A DNA stretch of 64,000 bases, taken from contig JAJVDF010000263.1 of NCBI GenBank assembly GCA_022410635.1, forward strand, positions 1,148,355 to 1,212,354, read 5' to 3'. The position numbers were made by a program, and so were the translations under genes. This DNA is from Tretioscincus oriximinensis. Taxonomy: Eukaryota > Chordata > Lepidosauria > Squamata > Gymnophthalmidae. Position 1 is the stretch's first letter. Each line of letters starts with the position of its first letter. A model generated the notes under the pieces. That model searched no databases, had not been told where the DNA came from, and saw nothing but the letters and a program-made list of their open reading frames with translations. Positions 12,693 to 24,340 of this stretch are shown here, one piece after another.

Positions 12693-12998
12693 AGAAGAAG
12701 AAGAAGAACTGGGTTCTTATACCCCGCTTTTTCTCACCTTTCAAAGGGACTCAAAGCGGCTTACAAGGGTATTTTGCCCGAAGGCTCACATTCTATTTTC
12801 CCCACCAGACTCTGCTGGTTCCCATGTATCTACTTGCAATCAGTTGCAATTTCTTGCAGTTCCTGCTTTCAAATAGCTGGGTTGGCTAGAGCTACAGGCT
12901 AGTGGAAGGTACTCACCCCTCCCANGTCCCACTCAGGGCTTCGAAACCCCATCTCCCAGACGAGAGATGAATTCCTAAGCTACTGAGCTATCCATGCC
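12693..12998 (-). mobile_element. tRNA-derived SINE (full length)
   Basis: Read on the minus strand it starts GGCATGGATAGCTCAGTAGC, a tRNA-like head with an A box (TAGCTCAGTAG) and a B box (GGTTTCGAAGCC). A middle region with TAGAGCTAGCC-like sequence and TTGCAAGAAATTGCAACTGA-type sequence follows. The 3' domain has AAGCGGGGTATAAGAACC and a (TTC)n tail, seen on the plus strand as the (GAA)n at 12693-12707. The CCGCTTT...AAAGCGG stem before the tail recalls LINE L2/CR1 3' ends, which suggests LINE mobilisation. This is the most complete of six copies. Confidence 0.88.
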
Positions 12999-14547
12999 TG
13001 ATCTTTACCTGTTGCCATAAAAGAAAAACCAGTAACAGCATGCCCGTTCTCGTGTTTTTTTTCTGTTCACCCAAGTCACTAGGATCTATCCTATTTTCTC
13101 CTCAACAACTCAAATCTTCCCCTGTTGCTTGCAGCCTCAGTGATTAAATAAATAAAAAATCAGCCTCCTTATAAACAAGCAGTACTCTGATCTCCTATTC
13201 ATTTATTTGCAGGCCTCATTAATATAACATCACTGCAACAAACAGCTAACGGGCTTTGTGGGGGGGAGTGATGTCAGGCTGAATAATGGAGTTGCTCTGC
13301 TGAGATAACAATTAGGTTTGGAATGTACTATCAGCTAAGACAGAGAAAAGGAGTGATCATGCCAGGCTGATGAACTAGCGCTGTGGATCTGCTTAGCGCC
13401 TGCTGAGCTCATCTACTGAGATGCAGCCAGTTACCAATATAGTCATGGAACAAAAGAAATTGTTTTGATACCAGGTTATGTAAAACTCTTCTTCCTTTGT
13501 CAAATATGCTATTCAATAGGGCTTAAAGTGGGGAGTATGACAGACTCATTTCTACCCACCTGTGATTAAACAGTTTTATTTTTTTTTCTCTCGCTCCTAT
13601 CACTTTCTAATATGTGATTTTGGAATATATAATAAGTCGTGAGGAGGCCCCTAAGAATAGCATTCCAGAAATATTCCTCTTATGCTGCACCTGTTCCTTT
13701 CTATTTGTAGCATATGGATATATACTACATTACAGAAAGTATTTGCTCACTCACCCACACAAGTGAATGCAGGCATGAGTGAATACTTTGGACAATATAG
13801 TGTTTCGATCTGTTTCAACCGAGTCCAATCTGTCTGCAGATCTAGCATCTTTGAGCCTTTCTGCACTGGACCTTATTCTGTATTTATGCTGATGCCAACT
13901 GTATTTGGCCTTGTTGTGTCACTCAAGCCAAAGTTAGGCACATACATTTAATCTACTTTCAGTCCATATTTTTTCCTGGTTTACCCAGTACTTCAGGACT
14001 GAAGGTGGATTAAAAATATGTGCCTGACTCTGACCTCAGTTACATTTAATCACCAGGTACTAGGTTATTTGAATATTTGATATTCCAGCAAGAACAGAGC
14101 ACTAAGACAAAAAGATGTGGATTTCCATCATTATGGGAAGGAATATGGCCATGTTTTCTGTTGCAACTGCTGTTAAAGCATCTGGACCNCATATTTTTGT
14201 TTAATATAGCTCAGTAGTAGAAAAACTGCTTAGAAAGCAGAAGATCATAGCTTCAATCCTGACAACTCATGGAACCATTCCTGCCTCTCAGAAGAAAATC
14301 GCTCTGATTAATTTAAATAATTCTAAGAATGAAATCTGAAAATAAAATATTTTAAGTTTATCCCTAGTCATCAGATCCCTTCCTTTCCAGCTAATTTTAC
14401 TAAAACCGGATATTTAAAAATTTGCAACTATTTATTTTCAAAGTAGGAACTCAAAATGTATCAGATTTCTGAAAAACCCAGGAGAGATTGGATCCCCCTA
14501 TGGAGTTTACACACATTTGCACACAATATAATTTGCACACATTTATT

Positions 14548-14686
14548 GCAGGCCATCCAGAACAGTTGAAGATTTTGCCTTCTTCTGTTCTAGACTGCCN
14601 GGGAACAATTGTGTGAGACAGAATGCTAGAGTAGATGGTCTCCGACCCAATTCAGCAGGGCTTCTCTAATGTTCTTATGTTCTTAT
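14548..14686 (+). mobile_element. LINE 3' tail (TTCTTATG family)
   Basis: This is the last 140 bp of the family at 2288-3352: GACAGAATGCTAGAGTAGAT, then CAGCAGGGCTTCTCTAATG and tandem TTCTTATG. It is closest to the copy ending at 47109 (GCCATCCAGAACAGTTGAAG vs GGCATCTAGAACAGATGAAG). There is no coding part. Confidence 0.85.
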
Positions 14687-14734
14687 CCAATTGTCTTCAA
14701 GTGTTCTGTGGGAATGTTGATACAGGACTGAGAG

Positions 14735-14845
14735 AGGAATGGAAATGGACATGGTATTTGGCATTCACTTTGGATTGGCTTCAGAGGTTACCAAAGTGCT
14801 TTTGCATCCATTTTTAGCCCTAATACATACGCAACCTTAGAGGCA
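14735..14845 (+). repeat. Dispersed repeat shared with 44295-44392
   Basis: GGAAATGGACA, GGCTTCAGAG, CCAAAGTGCTTT and CCATTTTTAGCCC occur in the same order and spacing at 44295-44392. The shared right edge (GCAACC / GCAGCC) suggests one end of a small DNA transposon; the left end was not resolved. Confidence 0.5.
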
Positions 14846-16599
14846 AAGCAACAGTAAGAATCCCTATTTTGCAGTCCTTACTAGCAACAATGCCACTGTT
14901 CCACTTTACAAAATTTATTCATTTTAATTAGTACATTTCTACTGCCAGTGAAACAATCTTGAAATCATCCAAGACATCAACTACTTAAAGAGATCTTTAT
15001 TCTGTGCTATTATTTTAACCTGCAAAAAGCCATATTTCAGTTTCTATTAGAACAACTATTTGAGAACAAGTGCATAATAGCTTTCTCATCCCAATTTTTT
15101 CTAGGCTCAGTTTTTCAGTTATCAGTTGTTCAACCAATGTTTAATAACTCTCTTCCAATGTGGGGAATCTGCCATACACATATGTAATATATATGTCTGT
15201 GTAGGAACCCTTCAGAACAACATTTTAGTAGCCATATAAAGCTGCTGAATTTTGGATAACTGGATTCCTGAAGCTACTTCCTTTTTTTTCAGAGCATACT
15301 GGATTAAATACCAAAGATATACATTCAACTGGGCTTTGGCCCAGTCCCAGTCTATTCGAAGGTAGATATATCTGGACTCTTTTAAGTCTTTCAGCTTTTT
15401 GTGATTATGGCTGAATTTCCCCAGCTGTAATTAATTGGATGCATCTGTTCTAACCCCGTGGCTGCATTGTGACACAGTTCCTTCAAAACTGTTCAATTAA
15501 CGGCCACTAAAATCTAGGTCAAATGGGAAGTCTGGTTTGGGTATTTTCCAGGTCAGAACGTTTGGAAAATGCAAAGGCAACACTGGCGAATTTGACATTG
15601 TAGGCAGGTTTTGTTGTTTCAAGTTAGGTAAGAAATTTTAATAGCATCTCAGAAAAATGCTAAGCAACTGTTCTCCCCTACCCCCTCCTACCAAGTTCAA
15701 CATGCAAGTGCTGCAGCAAATGCATTTAAAAATAACATACTGTTGTAAGGGAAATAACTGTCAAGAACCATGAACCATTGTGTATGGGAGACTTGTAAAC
15801 ATTAGCAGCAGCAGCAGACCTTCAGTGAAGCTTGGTATAATATAATACAATTTGATTTTTGTATCGTGTGCTTTGAAAGCACTTGATGCTTTGCAAAAGA
15901 AAATGATACAAGACACTCTACAAAGTGTCCGTTACAGAACGCAGGAGAATAACAGATCCCACACAGTGACAAGATTAAAGCTTTTAGTCCCTGCACTGAA
16001 AGAAGAGGCGATCAGGGAAATGGTTACTGTGTTTTTCAGAACACAGTACATCCCTATATAGAATAATACATGAATAGTTAATTGTATCTTAGAATTTAAC
16101 ATTAAATAATATAATTTTACAGTTACAGACAAATAGGAGCAGAAATCAAGTGAGAAAGGAAAGAACTGGGCTTCACTGTTTTTTGAATAGAGGTAGGAAA
16201 TTGGGAAATATGTCTTCCATTATAGTGAGATATGTTTAAAGCTGAAGAATTCATATCCTTCACCTGAAGGTTCCAAGATGGGTCATAGCAGTAGAAAAAT
16301 TACCTATTTAATGCTTCAAAGGATGCACTGCAAAAACTGTATATGGGCACTGGCTGCAGCTGAGGAAAAAACTGGTTTTTAATCAGGGAAACTGGCTGAA
16401 AATTCATAAGACTATCATTCAGAATCAGGATCAAAATGTAAATAAGAAACTTAATGATTAAGGAAATGAGTAACTTTTTTTGCAGCAGTCAGTGGGGGAA
16501 ACTTACTAGATTTCACTGGTAACTATTAAAGTCATAGACCTAGTGATAAATGGCACTTTGATAAGGCCATACCTCCTCAGTTATGTACTTAATCCTTAG

Positions 16600-16905
16600 G
16601 GTTTAATATAATGTTGGCCCACCCTTTGCAGCGATAACAGCTTCAATCTGCTTAAGAAGATTCTTACAAGGTTTAGGTGTGTATCCATGGAAATATTTGC
16701 CCATTCTTCCAGAAGTGTATTTGTGAGGTCTGACACTGATGTTGGATGGCAAGGTTTGGTTCGCAGTCTCCACTCTTAATTCATCCCAAAGGGGTTCTGT
16801 TGGATTGAGATCAAAACTTTGTCGAGGCCAGTCAAGTTCCTCTACACCAAACTCACTCATCCATGGCTGTACAGACTTTGCTTTGTGAACTGGTAGAANA
16901 GTTGT
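16600..16905 (-). pseudogene. Tc1/mariner-like transposase remnant (C-terminal part)
   Basis: On the minus strand, 16603-16860 encodes a piece with DWPRQSFDLNPTEPLWDELR, the catalytic-domain end of Tc1-like DD34E transposases (W-P-x-Q-S-x-D-L-N-P-x-E-x-L-W-D-E-L). It ends with VIAAKGGPTLY, the usual C-terminal VEAVIAAKGG segment. The stretch between them has lost family similarity, which suggests frameshifts. No inverted terminal repeats and no N-terminal DNA-binding region are seen, so this is a fragment of a dead element. Confidence 0.88.
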
Positions 16906-17635
16906 GTTGGAAAGGAAGAACCATTTTCAAACTGTTTCCATATAGTTAAGAGCATGATATCTCTTGGTATGCTGAAGTATTAAGAGTTCTGTTCACTGGA
17001 TCTAAGAATCCAAGGCCAATCCCTGAAAACCAGTGTAGTTAGACAAATACTGTTCTCTTGGCAATCATTAAACCCAAACTCAATCCTTCAGGTTGCCAGA
17101 CAGAGAAGCCTGATTCTCCAGAGTTCAATAGCAGTGTACTGCGCACCACTGCATCTGATGTTTTGCATTTCACTTGGTGATGTAAGGATTGTATACAGCT
17201 ACTTGGTCATGGAAATCATTCCATGAAGCTCTCGCTACACTGTTTTTGAGCTAATTGGAAAGCCAAGTGACATTTGAAAGTTTGCAGCATTTTGTGAACA
17301 GAACATTTTGGTTATAACACATTTAACATTCATTACAGATTTTTCAAAACCTTTTTTCCCAAATCTTGTATGCTTTGCAAAAAGAAATAGTATATGTTAT
17401 GAAAAGAAATTTCAGGTCTAAAACAAAAATTCAAACTGGAAGTAATCCTAACTAATTTCATTTCTCATGTCATTAAATGTACCCAGTAAATATTTACTGA
17501 TTTTATGACACAAAACTTCAACCTAACCTAAGTATGAAGTATGGACTACAGTAATTGTAAAAAAAAGTGGATTGGTTAATTTGGATCCAGAATATCTAGT
17601 AGCAAAGTCTCATGTTGCCTACCTTTTTCATATTA

Positions 17636-18825
17636 GGGTGCNTTCACATGACTATTTTATGCCTCAGTTATAGCTCCATTTTGAAGGTCACGTCACACGT
17701 GTTAAGCGTGTATGAGTAAAACTTCCACAGTAAAGGCCATTTATTCCTCAGTTGCTGGGATAATCAGGAATAATTGCGGAGAACGTCCGAAACCTCAGCC
17801 AACCTCCGTCATCTCGTAGCCAATTCCCTTCCTTTCCGGTGTGACCATTATTAGTGCGAGAAACAGGAGGGGAGAGATGACAGGAGGAAGCGCTGCCTCC
17901 TTGCTTTGGCGGGGAAATCTGCCCGTTTTCGCCCAGCCATCTGGTTTCGGAGGGTTCCTGCCTGATGATCGGGTCCGAGAAAGGAAGGGGAACATGGACA
18001 GATGTCAACTTCCCCACCTCCTCCTCAACAGCCCCCAAAGCAGGAAACCTCACAAAACACACGGAGGACTGGCTGGCCCCATCCATACGGAGCCTAGGCT
18101 GGACAGGAAAAAGCAAANGGCTGCGTTCTGCCAAGGCTCTGTGTGGATGGGGCCAGCAGCTCTCCGTATGGTTTCGGAGGTTTCCTGCCTGGAGGTCAGG
18201 TCTGAGAAAAGAAGAGGAACATGGACAGATGTCCTGTCAATCTCCCCACCTCCTCCTGAGCAGCCCCCAAAGCAGGAAACCTTCAAAAGCACACGGAGGT
18301 CTGCTGGCCCCATTCATACAGAGCCTAGGCAGAACTCAGCCATTTGCTTTTTCCTGTCCAGCCTAGGCTCCATATGGATGGGGCCACCCAGCCCTCCATG
18401 TGCTTTTGGAGGTTTCCTGCTTTGGAGGCTGCTGAGGAGGAGGTGGAAAGATTGACAGGACGTCTGTCCGTGCTCCTCTTCCTTTCTCAGACCTGATCTC
18501 CAGGCAGGAACCCTCTAAAGGAAGGTGGAGGGCTGGCTGGACAGGAAAAGGCTTCTCATGACATACAGCTGGCTCTGCCGCATTGCTTTGGCTGTGCCCT
18601 CCTTCCAGTCAGCCCACCAACTGACTCTGTTGGGCTGGTTTGAAGGAGGGCACAGCAGAAGCAATGCAGCAGAGCCGGCTGTGTAACGAGAATTCAAGTA
18701 TACGTGTGAACAGGACAAGCCATTGTAAATTCCAGAATATAGCTTTGTAGTGTGACGGGATAGGCATTTGCTATATTCCGGAATTTAATTTATTTTGGGT
18801 TTTAGCTGGTCGTGTGAACGTAGCC
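17636..18825. mobile_element. Modular GC-rich non-autonomous DNA transposon with internal direct and inverted repeats
   Basis: The ends form an imperfect terminal inverted repeat: GGGTGCNTTCACATGAC at the left, and GTCGTGTGAACGTAGCC at the right, whose complement is GGCTACGTTCACACGAC. The interior is far GC-richer than the intron. A module of about 140 bp (GGAACATGGACAGATGTC, CCCCACCTCCTCCT, CAGCCCCCAAAGCAGGAAACC, CACACGGAGG, GAGCCTAGGC) occurs at about 17985-18105 and again at 18208-18330, and then inverted at about 18345-18500. AAATTCCAGAATATAGC (18727) is repeated inverted at 18771. Open frames of up to 204 codons follow from the GC bias and have no family similarity. Confidence 0.6.
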
Positions 18826-19010
18826 TTCGTCTCTAAAGTGTTCAATATACAGTAATTGTGCATATATCTTTATAGGTATAACATATATGTACCAATTTCA
18901 GAGATTAGTTCCTGCTATTTACCTGCAATTCAACACCTCCCTACAGTTGCATATGCTTTGTCTTCTCCCATACACATTTCCCTATAAATACCTGACCCTG
19001 GCATTAGTCC

Positions 19011-19105
19011 CTCAGCATCTGAAGAAGTAGACCTGTCTACGAAAGCTTATGCCAACCACTTTTCTCAAGTTAGTCTCAAAGTGCTGCTAGCCCCTTTGCT
19101 GGAAT
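19011..19105 (+). repeat. Dispersed repeat related to 6415-6510
   Basis: CAGCATCTGAAGAAGTAGAC, then ACGAAAGCTTATGCC and GTTAGTCTCAAAGTGCTGCT, is the better preserved of two copies. A TATAAATA string sits 40 bp upstream, but I have no evidence that it acts as a promoter. Confidence 0.5.
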
Positions 19106-19130
19106 ATATGTACCAGATATGATAGAGGAT

Positions 19131-19386
19131 GAGGAGGAAAAAATGAATCTGGTTTTTATACCCCATCCTTCTCAGAATGGCTTACAAGGTTATTTTTTAC
19201 CAGAAGGCTTACATCTGTTCTATCTTGCCCACCATGTTAATGGTGGTACTCATTTATCTAATTGAAATATAGATTGCAAATCTACTTTCTTTCGAATTGC
19301 TGAGTTGGCTAAAGATGAAGGCTAGTAGAAAGAGCTCACCCTTTTCCATGTCTGACACAGGGCCTCAAAACTGAATCTCTCAGTTG
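19131..19386 (-). mobile_element. tRNA-derived SINE, old divergent copy
   Basis: This follows the order of the SINE at 12693-12998 in the same orientation: TTATACCCC, GGCTTACAAGGTTATTTT, GAAGGCTTACAT, CTTGCCCACCA, GAATTGCTGAGTTGGCTA, AAGGCTAGTAGAAAG, ACACAGGGCCTCAAAACTGAA. Many substitutions and small deletions are present, and the tRNA head is degraded. Confidence 0.75.
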
Positions 19387-20407
19387 AAAAACTGGCTCTT
19401 CGCTCAGGTTATAGTGCAAATTCCTACACATTGTCCTACCTCAGGTTGTAGTGGAAATTCCCACAAATTGACATTTTGTCAATATTCCCGTATGTTTTGC
19501 TGGCTAATGCCTGACTGGCAACCATACACTGTTATTCCACTGAGAGACAACTGTGAAGGATAGCATTTTCTAAACTACATACTGAAGTAGTTATGATAGA
19601 GATGTACTATAAAAAAGGCAGCTCATGAAGTGAACTCCCCATTTTCTATTTCTTAAAGACATTTAAGGAGGTGTGAATGCTTTGCTCCCTAATAAAGCAT
19701 GGTATTTAATATTCAAAGCTTGCCCAGAATGGAGCTTAATGAAGTTCTCAAAAGTAACTGTCAAGTCTTTTAAGGTTACAAGCTTTTATAATAGTCTATA
19801 AAAAGGAACCCAGTGCTAGTCCCATTGTAGAAGTTTCTGTTCCTAACAACCAGCTGCAGCCTCCCACCAGCTTTCTTGTGTTACAACATAGTAGGCACAG
19901 AAAGTGCCTCCCACAACTCAATAGTCAAGTCATGTTTCAAAAGCTGAGAAAGTGAAGTATGTGTGTTGAGCTACATTTAATTATGATGAACAGAACAGTC
20001 TTTAAACTAATAATTGTTTGTAGTTCTAAGCTGTTTAGTGGTATATGAAAGTTTGAAAGTGGAATATAGTCTAAGGACAATTGATAAAGGAAGAAATGAA
20101 ATTTCGGGGAACACCTTCTAAGAATATGACATTGGCATATACATTGATGTTGCTTTGATATGAATGTCATTTAAGCATCTAGTTTGAAACATCTGCAGAA
20201 GAAACATATAGTAATCAGACATCTATTCCAGATTGGGCTAAATTCCATAAATAAATAATGGTGTATTTCTAAAATGCAACAAACAAANGTTTTTCTTAGT
20301 TTCTGCCTTCATAGAGACTAAATGAAGGCATGCCTTAAAAATATCTTCCAATTTTAATTTTCTTTTTAATTTTATGCTGCTAGATACATGGAGAGAAGTG
20401 TTTATGA

Positions 20408-21277
20408 CAGTGGTGGCTGGTGCAGTTTGGGGCTGGGGGTGTGTGGCGACCCCTACTTGAGGGCCCGACTATTAGGTGACCCTCCCAGCTAGGGGTGCCA
20501 CAATATCCCCACGTTGCCCAAGCCAGCACCCATGACTGCTTGTAGCAACAGTAATATCCTCAGGCCTACACAAGGCCCCTGTGTTTACCTCAGCGATGGG
20601 GCTTTATTCCCAGCCCCCACCNGTAGCCTGCTTATTTAGTATTGTAACATTAACAAAAGAAAGAAAGAGATATTTGAATTGAAACAAATAACAATATTGT
20701 TTACAAATAAGAAATAGAAAGAAGAAAAGAATAATAAAGCTTCGGCTTTTATAAAGTAAGCCTAACTCAAGCTCAAACTCCAAGGAAGAGCAAACTTTGT
20801 TGCCAGAACGTAAAGAGACAGGAACAATGTCTATTTATTTGTTTTAGCCCCAAGTCAAGCCTCCACTTTGACTCTTCCAGGCCACCAAACACTTCCACCC
20901 NCTCCCTCTGAGGCAGATNNGAAGCGGACCCCTCTGGCCACTTGCTACACCACAGTGGGCACAGGTTCCTCCAGCCTCTGCAAAGTTAGGAAAGCGGCTG
21001 GGAGGAGGCACATTCAAGCACTTACCATTCTCTCTCTCAGTCTGCAAGTTGAATGTCAATACAAAATGGCACTTCTGCGTAGATGAGAGGAAGACTGTAG
21101 CCCCTCCTAGGCATCCCTCAATTTACTTCTNGGATTGGCGACTCCTTTTATCAATTAAAAAAGCTGCCTGTAGCTTTTTTATTTGTTGGCAGTTGCTCTA
21201 TGAAAGGAGATTTTATAATTGATTTTAATTTTTGAGTGTTCGCCGAACCCCACGAACACAGTGGCCAGCTGNCACTG
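20408..21277. mobile_element. hAT-like non-autonomous DNA element (candidate)
   Basis: The left end is CAGTGGTGGCTGGTGCAG. The complement of the right end is CAGTGNCAGCTGGCCACTG. A CAGTG start and a GCTGG block in both arms fit hAT-type termini. No 8-bp target duplication is found (GTTTATGA vs GGATCACT), so the borders or the family could be wrong. The interior has no transposase. Four single Ns fall inside. Confidence 0.5.
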
Positions 21278-21607
21278 GGATCACTGTTAAGGATCTCAAC
21301 AGAAGCACCCATTTTTCCATATCACCTAATGTTTTCTGGTATCTATGTAGATGCTGTTAGGGTGACAGCGGCAGTGCCTTGACTATGCTGGAACAAGCAT
21401 TCAAAAGTTGTGACAACCCCATGCTGCCACTAAAGAGCATAAAATTTGGAGGTAACTGTCAAGCTCTCCAGTGGCTAAGGACGAATAACTCTAGACTTGG
21501 GCCTGTAGGAGGTCCTATTTGAAAGTACAATTTAATGGACTATTGAAATAAGGCCTCCTATTAAACCAGAACAGACTTATTCCACAGATCCTAGATCATT
21601 AGTAGAT

Positions 21608-21837
21608 CTAGATTAGATTTAGATTAGATATTAGAAAAAAACTTTCATAACAGTAAGGATGATAAGCCAGTGGAACAATTTGCCACAGGAGGTGGTGAAT
21701 TCGCCTTCAGTGGAAGTCTTCAAACAGAGACTGGACAGTCATCTGTCTGGGATGGTTTAATGAATCCTGCGTTGAGCAGAGGGTTGGAGTTGATGACTCT
21801 GGAGGTCCCTTCCAACTCTATAATTCTATGATTCTAT
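21608..21837 (+). mobile_element. CR1 LINE 3' end
   Basis: GATAAGCCAGTGGAACAATT, then CACAGGAGGTGGTGAATTC, GGAAGTCTTCAAACAGAG, GGGTTGGAGTTGATGACTC and GGTCCCTTCCAACTCTA, closing with tandem ATTCTATG at 21822-21837. This is the classical CR1 3' terminus of birds and reptiles. Only the end of ORF2 and the 3' UTR are present. A TTAGAT hexamer run sits at its left edge (21608-21632). Confidence 0.92.
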
Positions 21838-22127
21838 CTGTTCAAGCTTATATACATGTTAAAACAGTTTGCTGTCATTTTGGTTATCCAGACAAGTTAT
21901 GCTCTCTTCAGTGCAGATAAAGCAGCTAAGCAAGACATATATCCTTCATTTTTAAGCTTCACTTTAATCTCTATATACTTGGATTTGATTCATTGTGGCC
22001 CCAAACCCTGTATAACTAACGTGTTTTATACGATCAAGATTAGAAATAAAAAATCAAGTAATCACTTCACACTATCTTTTCAAGCATTATTTTGCAGGTT
22101 ACCACTAGAAATAAGCATATTATTATT

Positions 22128-22542
22128 NNNNNNNNNNNNNNNNNNNNNNNNNNNNNNNNNNNNNNNNNNNNNNNNNNNNNNNNNNNNNNNNNNNNNNNNN
22201 NNNNNNNNNNNNNNNNNNNNNNNNNNNNNNNNNNNNNNNNNNNNNNNNNNNNNNNNNNNNNNNNNNNNNNNNNNNNNNNNNNNNNNNNNNNNNNNNNNNN
22301 NNNNNNNNNNNNNNNNNNNNNNNNNNNNNNNNNNNNNNNNNNNNNNNNNNNNNNNNNNNNNNNNNNNNNNNNNNNNNNNNNNNNNNNNNNNNNNNNNNNN
22401 NNNNNNNNNNNNNNNNNNNNNNNNNNNNNNNNNNNNNNNNNNNNNNNNNNNNNNNNNNNNNNNNNNNNNNNNNNNNNNNNNNNNNNNNNNNNNNNNNNNN
22501 NNNNNNNNNNNNNNNNNNNNNNNNNNNNNNNNNNNNNNNNNN
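22128..22542. other. Assembly gap (415 N)
   Basis: A run of N is flanked by TATTATT on the left and ATTATTATTAAT on the right, so the missing sequence is probably an ATT/TTA microsatellite. Open frames that cross the gap are artefacts. Confidence 0.99.
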
Positions 22543-23792
22543 ATTATTATTAATCCTTTTAAAAAACAGAATGAAATTAAACTCAAATTACCACCTGACT
22601 GTGTATTAACCGCAATCTCAAAACATAGGACCTATCTGCATTTTCAATAGATATAATTCAAAACAGATTGCAAAAACACATCATCTGCATTTCTCTGAAA
22701 CTAAGGCAAATCAAACTGTTTCTCAGCCTTTCCTGCTGTGGATAGCTTTAATTGTCTACAGACATCCCTTAATTGGTGGGAAAGAGGCATTCATACTTCT
22801 TTGAGTGTTGCAAGTCCAGGATTCTTTAGATTCAAAGTTTTATGCTGAAAGGTCTGAATCACAAGATTTGCTCTGTCTTTACACATCAGATGTTATGTCC
22901 TTCATTAGGTCACCTGACATCCCACCAGGAACAGTACAAGAAGGCCTGACATTCTCACTACTAGACTAGCTGGACAGGAATGCACCTGTACCAGTATTGT
23001 ACATGTGAATGACTCCAGCATGCAGTGAACTGGCCAACAATGGTCTTCAAAGATCAAACCCAGAAGATGATCTTTGTACTTTAGTTGTAATTCACCACTT
23101 GTTTGCAGCAAAATTATTATTAGAACAAAGTGATGATATTAATAGCCTTTACCTTTGCACTGATTTTAAGTGTGTTTATACCATTTGTTAAATGCTTGAA
23201 AATGTGAGAATCTGTTTTTCTTTCTTTACTTTATCACCTCTATAAATGTGGGAGAAAATTTAAATGTGGAATTAGATTTCAAGATAAATGAGGTGCTGTA
23301 AATGGCTAGGTTACTAGTATCTAGATATGTAGATAGAAAAGAAAATTAGCCCTTTGGTTTTATTTATATTCAAGTTCTTTAGGTTATTTATTATTTTCTT
23401 TTAATATTATGTATACATTTGGTTTTATAAATTTGTTCTGTGCTGTTCTNGCATGTACTTTTAAATCATCTTCCATTCTGAAGAACTAGCTGGTTTAGTT
23501 CAGTTCTACAAGACTGAAGATGGATTAAAAATATGTGTTGGTACAGTAATATATATTGAAAATGATTTTTGAGAAGTTCCGTCAGTAATGTTGTGTAGAC
23601 GATTCTCATTATCCTGGTGATGTAACATAATTTTATCTTGTGTTCAAGGATTTCTTTCTTGAATAACCATGTTTGGGATGAAGGATATTTCTGTTCTCTC
23701 TGTGTGTCAATATTTTGCTTTTTGAGATTGCGATCAGCACTGGGACTGATGGTGAAGATATAAAACTTNCTTTATCTTCTTTTTGGTACCCA

Positions 23793-24030
23793 TTTATTTA
23801 ACTTATTTATTTATTTAGTCTTATATCCTGCCCTACACCTGAAGGTCTCAGGCCGGCCCACAGTAAAACATCAATAAAAAATTAACAAATTAAAAACTGT
23901 ATAAAACATCAATACAAAATTTGCAAGTTAAAAACAGTATAAAAACAGTATTTAAAAGTGGGGACAAATGAGATTTCTTCAGCCAAAGGCCAGGTGAAAG
24001 AGGTGCGTCTTCAAAGATCTTCTGAAACAA
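23793..24030 (-). mobile_element. L2-like SINE/LINE 3' end
   Basis: On the minus strand it ends with GGCCGGCCTGAGACCTTCAG, GTAGGGCAGGATATAAGAC, then TAAATAAATAAATAAG. This is the CCCTGAG...GGGCGG.ATATAAATAAA 3' tail typical of L2-mobilised elements in reptiles. Upstream within the element, CAGCCAAAGGCCAGGTGAAA (plus strand) belongs to the same type. It ends about 160 bp before exon a. Confidence 0.7.
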
Positions 24031-24188
24031 TACAGCAATTATGATAGATGCACCTCGATGGGGAGACTGTTGTAATACTGTTGCAAAGATGAGTAAAAAG
24101 ACAATCCTTTTCCATAACCTTTCTAGAATGTACAGGCAGGGGAAGGGTTATTCCTATTGTAAACACTGCACTTTGCTTCCCTCCTCAG

Positions 24189-24340
24189 ATTCTAACAGAG
24201 TCAGGACCACCAGAAGGAGGAACACGAGTGACAATTCGTGGTGTTAATCTAGGCCTCGATTTCTCTGAGATTGCCCATAATGTGCAAGTAGCTGGTGTGG
24301 AATGCACTCCACTGGAGGAACAATACATTATAGCTGAGCA
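24189..24340 (+). CDS. PLXNA2: Plexin-A2 internal exon a (IPT/TIG repeat 1, first part)
   Basis: Plexin-A proteins are single-pass semaphorin receptors in axon guidance; the IPT/TIG repeats form part of the extracellular stalk. The exon reads in phase 0 as 50 codons plus 2 nt. It begins [16 protein letters not shown] and contains [14 protein letters not shown], the usual TIG start (GPPEGGT) and the strand that follows. The acceptor is a pyrimidine tract ending in CTCCTCAG and the donor is GTAAGT. The split codon CA|A completes in the exon at 37844. From memory of the paralogues, the [10 protein letters not shown] and YIIAEQ segments fit plexin-A2 better than A1 or A4. One cysteine (VECTP) is conserved. 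An L2-like repeat ends about 180 bp upstream. No stop or frameshift is seen, so the exon looks functional. Plexin-A is nearly certain; A2 is likely. Confidence 0.93.

Larger units (their letters stand above)
1..24188 (+). other. PLXNA2 intron (3' part), before exon a
   Basis: No plexin exon was recognised here on either strand; the preceding exon (PSI end, before the first IPT repeat) must be upstream of the window. Repeats listed separately cover roughly a third of it. The stretches 96-1284, 1392-2287, 6520-7100, 8113-10088, 11228-12692, 12999-14547, 14850-16599, 16906-17635, 19390-20407, 21278-21607 and 22543-23792 show no gene or repeat I can name, apart from the small sites listed. They are AT-rich with stop codons in all frames. 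Confidence 0.7.

Noticed and set aside
12938..12998. tRNA gene on the minus strand
   Set aside because: A and B boxes are present, but this is the head of a SINE found in six copies, with no intact cloverleaf acceptor stem.
15852..16061. Possible processed pseudogene (69-codon frame)
   Set aside because: No recognisable protein family, no A tail and no flanking duplication.
17841..18455. 204-codon open frame on the plus strand
   Set aside because: It lies inside the modular GC-rich DNA element. The apparent protein repeats simply follow the DNA modules, overlapping frames on both strands are equally open, and no domain is recognisable.
21598..21635. TTAGAT hexamer run as an interstitial telomere
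   Set aside because: The unit is TTAGAT, only four or five imperfect copies, and it is contiguous with the left part of a CR1 tail.
21856..22650. 264-codon frame
   Set aside because: Most of it is translated N from the assembly gap.
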